64,000 nt of DNA from Flavobacterium sp. (GCA_012837155.1 CP051546.1:2917699-2981698); one strand, 5' to 3'. Positions 51,504-61,668 are shown, numbered from the stretch's first letter. The notes: generated from the letters alone by a model not told the origin. Numbers and translations are program-made.

Positions 51504-52376
51504 ATGAAAACTAAATTTTTATTATTCCTATCATTGGTTTGTATCACAATTTTTATTAGTTGCTCAACTAATGAATCTGTTAATACCGCAGCAACTTCTA
51601 AAACAATTACAACTGATGATGCCATAGCAAATTCAGAAATTGATGCCACGGTAGACGATGTTTCCATCATTGCTGAAGACCAGTTTGATGTGCAAAAAAG
51701 CATCATCAATAAAACCAGCGGCGGAATGGTCAGCCTATTGCCTCCATGTGCGACAATTACAAGTGTTTTAACCAATGACACTTGGACAAGAACCATCGAT
51801 TTTGGAACCGAAGGCTGTACTTTGCATAACGGCAATATTGTAAAAGGAAAAATCATTATTAGCTTTACTAAAGATTTTACAATTCCAATAAAAACCATTA
51901 CCTATACATTGGTAGGATTTTACCACAATGGCAAGTTAATTGAAGGAACTAAAACATTTACTCGTGAATTAAAAAGTACTGATTTAGCTCCAAATATACA
52001 TCCAGTAACAACGCATACTATAGATTTAAAAATTACCTTCCCTGATGGTAAAATCTATACAAGAATTGGAACGAGAGTTAGAGAAATGGTAGAAGGAATG
52101 GCTACTATTGGCAATTGGGAAGACAATGTTTTCTTAGTTTGGGGATACAATAGTACCACTTTCCCTAATGGCGAAAAATACACCTTTACTACCAAAAAGG
52201 AAAATGCATTGCGATTTGTAATGACTTGTAAAATGCCTTTTCCTGTCAAAGGAATTACCGAGATTTTGAAAAATGATCACAAAGCTGTTTTAGATTTTGG
52301 AAATGGCACCTGCGATGATTTAGCAACTATTACCATAGATGGTGGTGCTGCAAAAGAAATTCATCTGAAAAAATAA
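51504..52376 (+). CDS. Putative lipoprotein, unknown function
   Basis: The 290-residue protein starts MKTKFLLFLSLVCITIFISC, a lipoprotein signal, and then STNESVNTAATS. The mature part is beta-rich, with two related stretches (TRTIDFGTEGCTLHNGNIVKG and AVLDFGNGTCDDLATITIDG) that suggest an internal repeat, each with one cysteine. I cannot name a family. It stands alone, with its own promoter upstream and a terminator downstream. Confidence 0.8.
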   Translation: MKTKFLLFLSLVCITIFISCSTNESVNTAATSKTITTDDAIANSEIDATVDDVSIIAEDQFDVQKSIINKTSGGMVSLLPPCATITSVLTNDTWTRTIDFGTEGCTLHNGNIVKGKIIISFTKDFTIPIKTITYTLVGFYHNGKLIEGTKTFTRELKSTDLAPNIHPVTTHTIDLKITFPDGKIYTRIGTRVREMVEGMATIGNWEDNVFLVWGYNSTTFPNGEKYTFTTKKENALRFVMTCKMPFPVKGITEILKNDHKAVLDFGNGTCDDLATITIDGGAAKEIHLKK

Positions 52377-52397
52377 TTTTTATAAACTTTCAAATCA

Positions 52398-52429
52398 AAA
52401 ATGCCTCAATATCGTTTTGAGGCATTTTT
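52398..52429. terminator. Bidirectional terminator
   Basis: The stem AAATGCCTCAA pairs with TTGAGGCATTT between two convergent genes, with A and T runs on either side. Confidence 0.85.
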
Positions 52430-53468
52430 TATGCTTCTTTATTAGCCAATTGACCACAAGCAGCATCAATATCTTTTCCTCGACTTCGCCTCACTTTTAC
52501 CACAATTCCAATCGCTTCAAGTGCTTTTATATAAGCATTAATCGCTTCTTCAGAAGCTTGCTGAAACTCGCCATCATCAATAGGGTTATATTCGATTAAA
52601 TTGACTTTACAAGGAACGTATTTACAGTATTTTACCAAGGCATCAATAGACGCTTTATCATCATTTATCCCTTTCCAAACTACATATTCAAAAGAAATTT
52701 TACTTTTTGTTTTCTTGTACCAATACACTAATGATTCTCTTAAATCATCCAAAGGGAAATTTTCGCTAAAAGGCATAATTCTCGCACGAATGGCATCAAT
52801 GGCAGAATGCAAAGAAACCGCCAGATTGAATTTTACCTCATCGTCAGCCAATTTTTTAATCATTTTGGCACTCCCGAAGTCGAAACCGTAATTCGCTTTG
52901 GCGACATCCCCAAACCTTCGTTTGAAGTTATCATTTCGATAGCTTTCATCACATTATTGTAATTCATAAGCGGTTCGCCCATACCCATAAAAACAATATT
53001 CGACAAAGGACGATTGTAATACAATCTGCTTTCCTTGTCTATTGCAATTACTTGATCATAAATTTCTCCTGGCTCAAGATTTCGCATTCTTTTCAGTCGT
53101 GCCGTGGCGCAAAAATTACAATCTAAACTGCATCCCACTTGACTAGAAACACAGGCTGTTGTTCGAGTATTCGTTGGAATCAAGACACTTTCTACCACCA
53201 ACCCATCATGCAAACGAACTGCATTTTTTACCGTCCCATCCTCACTGCGCTGCATTGTATCAACTTTGATGTGATTAATTACAAAGTTGTTTTCGAGCAT
53301 CGTACGAGTAGCTTTTGCAACATTAGTCATGTCGTCAAAACTATGCGCACTTTTGCTCCACAACCAGTCGTAAACTTGGTTTCCACGAAAAGCTTGGTCG
53401 CCACTAGCAACAAAAAAATCGCGCAATTGTTCTTTTGATAAGGCTCGTATGTCTTTTTTGTTCATCAT
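52429..53468 (-). CDS. rlmN: Dual-specificity rRNA/tRNA adenine C2-methyltransferase RlmN (frame broken once)
   Basis: RlmN is a radical SAM enzyme that methylates A2503 of 23S rRNA and A37 of some tRNAs. The cluster motif is CSLDCNFCATA (CxxxCxxC), preceded by the conserved ACVSSQVGC. Other signatures are FMGMGEPLMNYNNV and NLAVSLHSA. The catalytic C-terminal cysteine is in AACGQL. The frame slips near 52862 between TSGVPK and MIKKLADD. The span is about 346 codons, normal length. Confidence 0.94.
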
Positions 53469-53472
53469 TGTG

Positions 53473-53524
53473 CAAAGTTAATTACAATTTGTTGATTTGT
53501 GCATTTGATAATTTGATAACTTTG
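53473..53524. promoter_or_regulatory. Divergent promoters of rlmN and the O-methyltransferase
   Basis: Toward the plus strand, TTG (53497-53499), a 17-base spacer and TAACTTTG (53517-53524) match the Bacteroidetes consensus. Toward rlmN, TAACTTTG reads at 53480-53473 on the minus strand, without a clear -33 element. Confidence 0.55.
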
Positions 53525-53538
53525 ACAAAATTTAAATA

Positions 53539-54180
53539 ATGCATTTTATTTCCCAAGAATTAGAAGAATACATCGAGCAACATTCTGAAAAAGAACCTGA
53601 ATTACTTGCAGCTCTAAACAAAGAAACCTACCAGAAAATTTTGTTGCCACGAATGTTAAGTGGTCACTTTCAAGGTCGGGTTTTGAGCATGCTTTCTAAA
53701 TTAATTCGCCCCGTGAATATTCTAGAAATTGGCACTTATACTGGTTATTCAGCCTTGTGTTTGTGCGAAGGAATGCAAGAAAATAGCATGCTACACACGA
53801 TTGACATCAAGGAAGAATTGTTTGATTTTCAGCGAAAATACTTTGATAAATCAAGTTGGGGAAACCAAATTGTACAACATCTTGGAGAAGCAATTGACAT
53901 TATCCCAACGCTAAATTTAAAATTTGATTTGGTTTTTATTGATGCCGACAAAGAAAATTACATTAATTATTTTGAATTAATCGTTCCAAAAATGAACAAG
54001 GGAGGAATAATCCTTTCAGACAATGTGTTGTGGAGCGGAAAAATTCTTGACCCATTACAGCCAAATGATTTGAGTACAAAAGTGCTTATGGAATATAATC
54101 TATTATTAAAAAATGACCCAAGGGTAGAAACGGTTTTATTGCCCATTCGAGATGGTTTAACGGTAAGCCGCATTTTATAA
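53539..54180 (+). CDS. SAM-dependent O-methyltransferase (family 3)
   Basis: The 213-residue protein resembles the caffeoyl-CoA/catechol O-methyltransferase group. SAM-binding features are NILEIGTYTGYSALCLCEGM and the metal-binding region DLVFIDADKENYINYF, followed by GGIILSDNVLWSGKI. The substrate is unknown. The frame is intact. It reads away from rlmN and converges on the PAP2 phosphatase gene. Confidence 0.9.
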   Translation: MHFISQELEEYIEQHSEKEPELLAALNKETYQKILLPRMLSGHFQGRVLSMLSKLIRPVNILEIGTYTGYSALCLCEGMQENSMLHTIDIKEELFDFQRKYFDKSSWGNQIVQHLGEAIDIIPTLNLKFDLVFIDADKENYINYFELIVPKMNKGGIILSDNVLWSGKILDPLQPNDLSTKVLMEYNLLLKNDPRVETVLLPIRDGLTVSRIL

Positions 54181-54247
54181 AAGCACAGTTTAGTGTAGCA
54201 CTTCTTTTTAAAAGCATCCAAACACAAAATAAAAAGGTTTAAAAGAA

Positions 54248-54810
54248 CTAAACCGCAAAATATTTATTCTGTACTATTTGATATAATTTAAACATCAAAA
54301 ATCCTGAAATACTTCCAAATGCATATCCAGAAATAATGTCTAATGGATAATGCAATCCTAGATATATTCGGCTATAAGCAAAGATTAACGGCCACAAAAA
54401 CAAAATCCTAAATAGTTAAAATACGATTTTAAATTAAGATATAAAAAAGTGGCGACTGCCATTGTATTTGCTGCATGAGCCGAGAAAAAACTGAAGGTTG
54501 CACTCGATTTTACAATTCTTATTTTTGTATTTATTTCAGGATTACTACAAGGGCGTAATCTTTGAAATCCGTTTTTGAATAGATTAGTAATTTGATCTGT
54601 AAAAACAAGCAAAATCGCTACGAAAAACAATAAATATAAGGTTTGCTTTGTTCCTAATTTATCATAAATAAAATATAATAACACCACAAAAAAAGGAATC
54701 CAATGAATTTGTTTTGTGACCAACAACCAAAATCCATCATAGGTTTCAGAACCTAAACCATTCAAATAAATAAATAATTTTTCGTCGAGAAACAGTATTC
54801 TTTCCAGCAT
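54248..54810 (-). CDS. PAP2-family membrane phosphatase (frame broken once)
   Basis: The protein is about 187 residues with five or six membrane helices and the three PAP2 motifs: KNGFQRLRP, SFFSAHAANT and, after a frame break near 54400, SRIYLGLHYPLDIISG. Such enzymes dephosphorylate undecaprenyl diphosphate or other lipid phosphates. The start codon overlaps the stop of the Tat gene by one base at 54810. Confidence 0.88.
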
Positions 54811-55283
54811 TATTTTCTGCGTTTTATTGGCCCCCCAACACTATCCTCAATTTGTTCTTCTGTCCGATCCGTTTGAGAAGTTGTTTCGCTCAATATAGTC
54901 TCTTTGGTTTTATCCGTTTCAACAGTAATCGCAGTTGAAACTTCGTCCAAACTAGAAACTTCTCTATGCAAATCATTTCTAGTTTTAGTGATTTCGGATG
55001 CAAAAGTATTTGAAATTCCTTTCATTGGATTTGCATCTCCTAACAAATTAGCCCCATTCATTTCAGAGCTAATCGTATGCGTCAAATCATTCAGCATTTT
55101 TGAATCAAAACCATTGTTTTCTGCTCCTTTCTGAATTTCGCTTTTTATATCATTGGTAGCGTTTTTTAATTGCGCCATAGCTTTTCCCATTGTTCTTGCC
55201 ATTTCCGGCACTTTATCTGAGCCAAAAAGCATGAGAATAACAAATAATATAAATATTAATTCCCCTCCGCCTATTCCGAACAT
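54810..55283 (-). CDS. tatA: Twin-arginine translocase subunit TatA/TatB
   Basis: The 157-residue protein has the Tat pattern: an N-terminal membrane helix (GGGELIFILFVILMLFGSDK), the hinge KVPEMARTMGKAMAQ and an amphipathic helix, followed by a long charged tail. A single TatA-like protein may serve for both TatA and TatB in Bacteroidetes. tatC is not in the window. Confidence 0.88.
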   Translation of the reverse strand: MFGIGGGELIFILFVILMLFGSDKVPEMARTMGKAMAQLKNATNDIKSEIQKGAENNGFDSKMLNDLTHTISSEMNGANLLGDANPMKGISNTFASEITKTRNDLHREVSSLDEVSTAITVETDKTKETILSETTSQTDRTEEQIEDSVGGPIKRRK

Positions 55284-55920
55284 AATTTACTGATTTTAGA
55301 TTGCAAAGTTACAAACTTGCAAAGTTATAAAAGACATTCTTTTTAGAAATAATTAATACCGCTCAAATTCTGATTATTTCTCGTTTTCAATCGTTGTGAT
55401 TTTTTTAAATTCCTGATACTTTGCAATCAGAAAATCAATTAATTCAAATTGAGATTCAGGTTTTAAAAAGGATTTTGATTTTGAATCGTTTTCACAATAG
55501 ATAAGAAAAAGTCCAATTTCATCTTCTTTAAGATTTAATGTATTGGTAAAAAAGGAATGTTTCATCGTTTTTATTGCCTTTTTAGAAAAATCGCCATACT
55601 GAACAACTTCTACTCTATTGGGCTTTCCTTTTTTGAATAATTTTCCAATCATTTTCCCTATTCTAATAAAATCCATTCCGTTTTCAATGCCTAGAATTGG
55701 CATTGTCCGGTTTATTGGCGAAGACTGTTTATCATCAAAATATTTTGTATCTATTATTCCTTGAATTTTACCAAGATTAGGTTTTAGTTCTATTTTTTTA
55801 ACAACCACTTCCTTTAATTGATTTATGAAAGTCTCTAGTTTTATGGTTAAAAGCAAAACATTGAAATCTTTTTCAGTAAGAATTATTTTTTTAGATTTTA
55901 GTGAAAAACTCGAAATAAGC

Positions 55921-57177
55921 CAGGTCAAACGCATTAAAAGTTGAACAAAGATAAAAGATAATGATTATCCCAACCTGCTATTTTACGTTTTCTTCTGACG
56001 CTCTTCTTTACAGGACTAATTGTTTCATTGAGCAGTATTTTTAATGATAATTTCAAGACTGACGAAAAATTTTGTGCCGCGTTTTTATGTCTTTTTCTAC
56101 TCTTATCTTCTCCAAAGGAAACGTCTAAATGCCAATGTAAATTGTTTTCAATTTTCCAATGTGAACGAACAGCATCCGCTATTTTCTTGGCATCACAAGG
56201 TAAACTTGTTATATAAAACCGAGTTGATTTCTGTGTTTTACCAGTTGATTTTATAAACCTTTCACTTTCTATTTTTGCAATAGATTGTAATGAATTCCAT
56301 TTAGTTGGATTTAATAAATGACTCAAATCATCCATCACAGTACAAGTCCTTTTTTCTACCCTTCCGCTACCAACTTCCTCGGTTATATAAATTTTTGATT
56401 TGTCTTTTGAGGGAATCAAAAAAGCACTTTCAATATCTTGATATAATTCTTTTTGGTTTTCTTTTACCGCCAAAATATAATCTGCCTTTTGTTCAATAAT
56501 CACTTCTGCTATATCTGTTTGACAACCCATTGCATCTATGGTAATAATAGCATTTTCAAGGTCTAACACTTTTAAAAGTTCTGGGATTGCCGTAATTTCA
56601 TTTGATTTCTCTTCTGTTTTAATTTGACCTAAAAAGATTTCGTTTTCTGTAGAAAAAGCACTTACCAAATGAATGGCAGACTTCAATCCAGATTGCTTAG
56701 AACCTCGAACTGTTTTGCCGTCAATTGCCACGACACCCTTGTAATGGTTAGATATTGATTTAATCCAAGACACGAAATGTTCTTCGAAAAAAGAGGGTTT
56801 TAGCAAAGAGAAAAAACGATTAAACGTGTCGTGAGAAGGAATCCCGTTTTCTAAATCTAAGATAGTTTCCAAAAACTCACGCTTAACAATGCCGTAATCT
56901 TCAATTTCTTCCCAAGTTTCTGCCCCGCATATGACGGCAAGTATGGTTATGAAAACAATATTTTCCGAAGGGTGTAATTTTTTTTCTGTTCAATCTAAAG
57001 TCTGGAATAGTTTGAGCAAATATAAACAATTTGTTTTTTAATTTCATATTAAGCATCTGATTATCAGATAAATATACAAAATTTAATTTGCTAAAACAAA
57101 TTTAATTCGTTGTATTTCAGATGGTTATATTAAAAAAATCATTTTAAAATTTAATGGTTTTTAATGCGTTTGACCTG
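55921..57177. mobile_element. ISAs1-family insertion sequence, copy 2
   Basis: The ends are the same as in copy 1 (CAGGTCAAACGCATTAAAA at 55921). The flanking 9-base repeat is GAAATAAGC (55912-55920 and 57178-57186). Copy 2 has one extra T in a T run near 56990 compared with copy 1, and the correct base at four places where copy 1 lacks one. Confidence 0.95.
55934..57047 (-). CDS. ISAs1-family DDE transposase (copy 2, one frame break)
   Basis: This is the same protein as in copy 1, starting at 57047. From residue 60 onward the frame is open to the end, including VAIDGKTVRGS, TIDAMGCQTDIA and YILAVKENQKELYQDIESAF. The only break is at an eight-T run near 56985. Corrected length about 370 residues, so the element could be active. 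Confidence 0.92.
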
Positions 57178-57384
57178 GAAATAAGCAAGGTGTCTTTGGG
57201 CTTCGCCATGAGGTCAAAAAAGCCTTGTGAACTTATAAATGTTCTTGTTTTTGAATTTACATTAAAAACATAACCGCCTTCTACTTTGACGGAATCGTTT
57301 ACGACTATTCCGTGCAATGGTTTTCTAATCAAGGCTTGTCCTGAACAAAATTGACAAAACAAAAACAAAAAAAGAACACCTAGT

Positions 57385-58122
57385 TTACTTTTCATCATGA
57401 ATGATTTCATTGTATTTTACCGCTAATGCTGTCATCAAAAACATAATCATTGCTTTATTTTTAGATTCCAACGAAGCAGTCAGATTTGCATCGTCAACGC
57501 AATAATACTGAAATCCTTTGATATAATCTGGAGGGATTTTGAGCGTTTGAACATAATATTTATCGTCAAAAAGAATCGCTATTTTTGCTAACATGATTTG
57601 TTTTTTTTCGACTTCGAGTTCTTTTTTTAGCATTTTAGTCCGTCCTGATAGCATATTCAAAAGCCCATCAATTCCTCCTCCAGATGTGGCGGTATATAAT
57701 TTACTCTCTGCTGGCGTGTAGTGCTTTATTCCTTTTGGAACAATCCCTAATGAAACGGCATTAATTTCAGGATATTCATTCACAATTACTTCTTTGAGTT
57801 CAGTAATTTTCGTGGTCATCTTTATGATTACAACCTCCTGTCTTAGGTCTTCTTCCTCAATTATTTTTCGGTAATAGTCTAAATTTACTGAAGAAAAAAC
57901 CAATAAATCTTCGGCTTTTGCCAAAATATAGAACTCGCCATTGCCATCGCTTACCGTACTTTTTTCGTTTACCAAATTTACAACTGTAACGCCTTCGACC
58001 CCTTTGGATTCTGCTATTATTTTTCCGTGAATTACTTTTTCGACCGCCGTTTGACCGAAAATAATTTGACAAAATAAAACAAACCCAATAAATAAAAATC
58101 GACTCATAGACTGACACTTCAT
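57385..58122 (-). CDS. Carboxypeptidase-regulatory-like exported protein
   Basis: The 245-residue protein is intact. The signal peptide (FLFIGFVLFCQIIFGQ) is clearer if translation begins at the second ATG, 58107 (MSRFLFIG). Next come IHGKIIAESKGVEGVTVVNL and DGNGEFYILAKAEDLLVFSS, a regulatory-like beta sandwich, and TKITELKEVIVNEYPEINAV. The C-terminal half is helical and unknown. It is paralogous to the disrupted gene just downstream, with which it overlaps. Such pairs are abundant in Flavobacteria; function unknown. Confidence 0.82.
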   Translation of the reverse strand: MKCQSMSRFLFIGFVLFCQIIFGQTAVEKVIHGKIIAESKGVEGVTVVNLVNEKSTVSDGNGEFYILAKAEDLLVFSSVNLDYYRKIIEEEDLRQEVVIIKMTTKITELKEVIVNEYPEINAVSLGIVPKGIKHYTPAESKLYTATSGGGIDGLLNMLSGRTKMLKKELEVEKKQIMLAKIAILFDDKYYVQTLKIPPDYIKGFQYYCVDDANLTASLESKNKAMIMFLMTALAVKYNEIIHDEK

Positions 58123-58266
58123 AGTATTGAAACGATGTAAAAGTATTTCAATACCTTCCTAATTAATTTATAATGCCTTGATAAAAATATGTTAATTAAA
58201 AACCTGAAAAACAAATTAAAAAGAGTGATTTAATACCTTTATCACGAATTATTGAGTCCTATTAAA

Positions 58267-58974
58267 ATGAAAAATATAATTATCGCCAGCACATCAACAC
58301 GCTACGGAGAAGATTATTTAGAATATCTTTTGCCTGAATTAGCTACTCATTTTGAGCATTGTAAAACAATACTTTTTATTCCTTTTGCTAGACCCGCTGG
58401 GATTTCTCACGAAGAATACACCGCAAGAGTAGCATTGGCTTTCGCCAAAATAAACAAGAAAGTAAAAGGGATTCACGAATTTGAAGATTTGGCAATGGCA
58501 ATTAAAAAAGCCGAAGCAATTTTTACTGGTGGCGGAAACACTTTTTTATTGGTTTCCCAACTTTATCAAAACAATATTTTAACCGTTCTTGCAGATGCCG
58601 TAACAAACGGAACTCCCTATTTAGGAACCAGCGCCGGAAGCAATATTTGTGGACTGACAATGCAAACCACGAATGATATGCCTATTATTTATCCACCAAG
58701 TTTCAAAACCCTAGGGCTCGTTCCCTTCAATTTGAATCCACATTACCTAGATGCTATTCCTGGATTAGAACACATGGGAGAAACCCGAGAAACAAGGATA
58801 AAGGAATTTCATGCCTTTAACACGTTCCCCGTTTTAGGACTAAGAGAAGGAAGTTGGATAGCAGTAAAAGGAGACCAAATGACTTTAAAAGGGAATTTAT
58901 CCGCACGCCTTTTTAGACAGGGTCAAAATCCAACAGAAATAGAAACTGGAACAAACCTAAATTTTATAAAATAA
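58267..58974 (+). CDS. pepE: Dipeptidase E (peptidase family S51)
   Basis: The 235-residue protein is a class I glutamine-amidotransferase-like serine peptidase that cleaves Asp-X dipeptides. The nucleophile elbow is LGTSAGSNICG, and EAIFTGGGNTFLL and FNLNPHYLD are also family features. I start at MKNIIIAST (58267). Upstream 58123-58251 holds no recognised promoter. Confidence 0.9.
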   Translation: MKNIIIASTSTRYGEDYLEYLLPELATHFEHCKTILFIPFARPAGISHEEYTARVALAFAKINKKVKGIHEFEDLAMAIKKAEAIFTGGGNTFLLVSQLYQNNILTVLADAVTNGTPYLGTSAGSNICGLTMQTTNDMPIIYPPSFKTLGLVPFNLNPHYLDAIPGLEHMGETRETRIKEFHAFNTFPVLGLREGSWIAVKGDQMTLKGNLSARLFRQGQNPTEIETGTNLNFIK

Positions 58975-59136
58975 GAGACTGTCCGCAAAACGAGCCAAAA
59001 TCTAAAAATAGCAGACAAATAAAAGAATGTACACTGATTTGAGAGCATTTCAAATTCTAAATAAAAATTCGCTTTTATCGGTATAATTCGTATATCAATC
59101 TTTATGGGTATTGCAGCGGATAGTCAAGCAATAAAA

Positions 59137-59164
59137 AAACCATCTAAAAAAATTAGATGGTTTT
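59137..59164 (-). terminator. Terminator of the tRNA gene
   Basis: AAAACCATCTAA pairs with TTAGATGGTTTT, 8 bases after the 3' end of the tRNA on the minus strand, and is followed by a T run. The stretch 58975-59136 has no gene. Confidence 0.8.
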
Positions 59165-59171
59165 ATCGAAG

Positions 59172-59245
59172 AGCCGGCGGAGGGACTCGAACCCACGACC
59201 TGCTGATTACAAATCAGCTGCTCTAGCCAACTGAGCTACGCTGGC
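59172..59245 (-). tRNA. tRNA-Thr (anticodon TGT)
   Basis: The 74-nucleotide gene folds as a cloverleaf with anticodon loop TTTGTAA (anticodon TGT, threonine), D-loop region AGCTCAGTTGGCTAGAGC and T-loop TTCGAGT. CCA is not encoded. Two mismatches stand out: A4 opposite C69 in the acceptor stem and T50 opposite T64 in the T stem. Confidence 0.93.
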
Positions 59246-59319
59246 GACTCATTACGGGTGCAAATATAAGTTTGAATTTGAATTATCCAAATAAATTCAA
59301 GCTTTTTTACTTACTTTTT

Positions 59320-59589
59320 TTACTGTAATTCGTTGATTTTAGCAATCAATTGATTTGCAGTTTGTTCCAATTCTACGTTGATTTGTTTGAAATGGGCTTT
59401 TTTGTCTTCTACATTTTTTGCATTCACTTTAGTAATCAATGTATCAAAAGCAGCAATTGCTTCATCAATTAAAGCATTAGTTTCTGCTGTTGGTTTTCCT
59501 GTTGTAGTAATCTCAAACAAGTAAACTGCTTCTATAATATCCCCTAAAACGTAGTTGATGTCTTTCTTTAAATTTTTGACGTTTGCCAT
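59320..59589 (-). CDS. Conserved hypothetical, helical
   Basis: The 89-residue protein starts MANVKNLKKDINYVLGDIIE. It is almost wholly alpha-helical by composition, acidic, and has no membrane segment. I chose the second ATG (59589) because it starts the conserved-looking part. It resembles small uncharacterised proteins common in Flavobacteriales. Function unknown; it lies between tRNA-Thr and manA. Confidence 0.75.
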   Translation of the reverse strand: MANVKNLKKDINYVLGDIIEAVYLFEITTTGKPTAETNALIDEAIAAFDTLITKVNAKNVEDKKAHFKQINVELEQTANQLIAKINELQ

Positions 59590-59646
59590 TTTATTTTTAA
59601 TTTTAATTTGCGATTGCAAAAGTACACATAATCTTTCTATTACCGA

Positions 59647-60614
59647 CTATGAAATATAAATTTCTAAAACCGAAGCTTTTCCGTTAAGATTGAACTGTTT
59701 CAGGGCTGCCGGAATCAAAACTGTATCCCCTTTTTTATAGGAAAACGTTGCAGCATCACACTCGATTTCAAATTTGCCCTCAACACACATATATACCGTA
59801 AATGATTTCCCCGTTTTACTTATTACCTCTTTTCCTTCTAAAGGAATAAAATTAGTTGTAAAATAAGGACAATCCACAATAACATTCGACTGATTTAATC
59901 TCTTGTCGTACTTTTTATAGGTATCAATTTTGTCATAATTGATAGCATCAAGAGCTAAATCAACATGCAATTCTCTTGAAGTTCCCTGAGCATCAACTCG
60001 ATCAAAATCATAAATTCTATACGTAATATCAGATGTTTGCTGAATTTCGGCAACAACCATTCCGGCGCCAATAGCATGAACTGTTCCAGTTTCTAAAAAG
60101 AAAACATCGCCTTCGTTTACTTTTACGTCCTCAAGAATGGAAAGCAAATTCTTGTTTTTTAAATTTTCGAGGTATTCTCCCGCATTAGATTTGTCTTTGA
60201 AACCCACAATTATTCGAGCTTCGTTATCGGCTTGCATAATATACCACATCTCCGTTTTTCCAAATGAATTATGACGCTTTCTTGCCAATTCATCATTAGG
60301 ATGCACCTGTATAGACAAATCTTCTCGGGCATCGAGATATTTAAAAGCAAAGGAAATTGTTTACCAAACTTTTTATAAACTTCGGTTCCCAAAATAGATT
60401 CAGGGTTCAAATCTATCAAATCATTGAGTGATTTTCCTGCCAAATTCCCATGGGCAACCACACTAACATCGCCTTCGACAGTCGATATTTCCCAACTTTC
60501 GCCAGTAGTATTCGAAACAATAGGTTTATCAAGCAATGTGTTTAACTTCGTCCCCCCCCAGATTCTTTCTTTTAGAATAGGCTCGAATTGCAAAGGATAT
60601 ATTTTTGTATTCAT
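59647..60614 (-). CDS. manA: Mannose-6-phosphate isomerase, type I-like (frame broken once)
   Basis: The enzyme interconverts mannose-6-phosphate and fructose-6-phosphate, feeding GDP-mannose and surface glycans. The N-terminus has LQFEPILKERIWGGTKLNTL and ESWEIS. Zinc-binding and active-site segments include LSIQVHPND, FGKTEMWYIM, and FFLETGTVHAIGAGMVVAEI. The C-terminal cupin ends VLIPAALKQFNLNG. The frame slips at 60360 near LLLKYLDA. Length about 322 residues. Confidence 0.92.
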
Positions 60615-60660
60615 GTTTTTTTTAATTAACAAATTTTACTAATCTGAAAAGCAATTATTA

Positions 60661-60784
60661 ACTAAGTCGAAAGTTTTAATGTCATAAAGTCAAACGAATG
60701 AATAGTGATAAAATCTATTTACAATCAAAGGCTTGTATCATTTTATCAGATTTCAAAATGCGACATTATAGCTATCACTTAGTA
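60661..60784 (+). repeat. Dispersed ~130-bp intergenic repeat, copy B
   Basis: This copy is collinear with 8381-8511 and 63750-63882. Its outer ends are ACTAAGT and ACTTAGT, which pair with each other, and inside TAATGTC pairs with GACATTA. It lies between bcp and manA, both reading leftward. Confidence 0.85.
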
Positions 60785-60797
60785 CATTTTAAACAAT

Positions 60798-61256
60798 TTA
60801 TAAAGCTACTTTTTTAATCGTTTCCAATGATTTAGAAATATGTTTTGTAGCAGCCAAACTGTCAAAAATTAATTGAATAATACCGTTCTTATCTGCCACA
60901 TAAGTTACTCTTTTGGGAAGCAATCCAAATAAATTGGGCTTTACGCCAAAAAGGGTTCTGATTTTTTTATCATCGTCCGAAAGCAATTTGAAGGGCAACT
61001 TATATTGGTTAATAAATTTTTGATGTGAATCAGTACTATCGTTACTAATTCCTATAATCTCGGCATCATACTCTTTAAAATCTTCATATTTATCTCTAAA
61101 ACCACAGGCTTGAGACGTACAACCCGGTGTATTATCTTTTGGATAAAAATAGAAAACAACAGGCTTTATACCAACAACTGATGAGCTAACAAAATTATTT
61201 CCATTACTATCTTTTGCTGAAAAATTCGGGATTTTATCTCCTATTTTTAGTGCCAT
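60798..61256 (-). CDS. bcp: Thioredoxin-dependent peroxiredoxin (Bcp/PrxQ)
   Basis: The 152-residue protein reduces hydroperoxides. The peroxidatic cysteine is in YPKDNTPGCTSQACGFRD, with the resolving cysteine five residues later (CTSQAC), as in PrxQ. The downstream SNDSTDSHQKF and PFKLLSD segments fit the family. Its start overlaps the stop of the gene at 61256. Confidence 0.93.
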   Translation of the reverse strand: MALKIGDKIPNFSAKDSNGNNFVSSSVVGIKPVVFYFYPKDNTPGCTSQACGFRDKYEDFKEYDAEIIGISNDSTDSHQKFINQYKLPFKLLSDDDKKIRTLFGVKPNLFGLLPKRVTYVADKNGIIQLIFDSLAATKHISKSLETIKKVAL

Positions 61257-61666
61257 TATTTACCATTATAGGTTACAAAATTTCGAGGCGTTTCGAATAA
61301 AACTACCTCCAAATCAAACTCAGGTTTTATCCTTTTTTTAATTTTATTCCAAATCACAACCACAATATTTTCGGCTGTAGGATTTAGATTTTCAAATTCA
61401 GGAACATCTAGATTAAGATTTTTGTGATCAAAAGGTTTTTCAACTTCTTCAAGAATCAAATCGCTCAAATCCTTAATATCCATCACATAACCCGTTTCAG
61501 GATTAATGTTACCCGTAACACTCACTATCAATTCGTAATTATGTCCGTGAAAATTAGGATTGTTGCATTTCCCGAAAACAGCATCATTCTGCTCGAAAGT
61601 CCAATCTTTTCGATACAAACGATGGGCTGCGTTAAAGTGGGATTTTCTTGAAACAGTTACTTTCAT
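61256..61666 (-). CDS. 6-pyruvoyltetrahydropterin synthase/QueD-like protein
   Basis: The 136-residue protein has the zinc-binding histidines (FNAAHRLY and NFHGHNYEL), the cysteine in FGKCNNP, GYVMDIKDL and the acid-binding PTAENIVVVIW. QueD makes carboxytetrahydropterin for queuosine; PTPS makes pyruvoyl-tetrahydropterin. The C-x5-HGH spacing here resembles PTPS more than short-spaced QueD, so the exact reaction is open. Confidence 0.88.
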   Translation of the reverse strand: MKVTVSRKSHFNAAHRLYRKDWTFEQNDAVFGKCNNPNFHGHNYELIVSVTGNINPETGYVMDIKDLSDLILEEVEKPFDHKNLNLDVPEFENLNPTAENIVVVIWNKIKKRIKPEFDLEVVLFETPRNFVTYNGK

Positions 61667-61668
61667 TT

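Larger units (their letters stand above)
55374..57398 (-). pseudogene. Carboxypeptidase-regulatory-like exported protein disrupted by ISAs1
   Basis: The 5' part (57187-57398) encodes a signal peptide (LGVLFLFLFCQFCSGQ) and a regulatory-like beta domain ending PKDTLLIS. The 3' part (55374-55911) continues SFSLKSKKIILTEKDFNVLL and LKEVVVKKIELKPNLGKIQG. Removing the insertion sequence and one copy of its 9-base duplication restores one frame (DTLLISSFSLKSKK). The intact product would be about 250 residues. It is a paralogue of the neighbour at 57385, whose end overlaps its start. The insertion makes it a clear knock-out. Confidence 0.88.
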
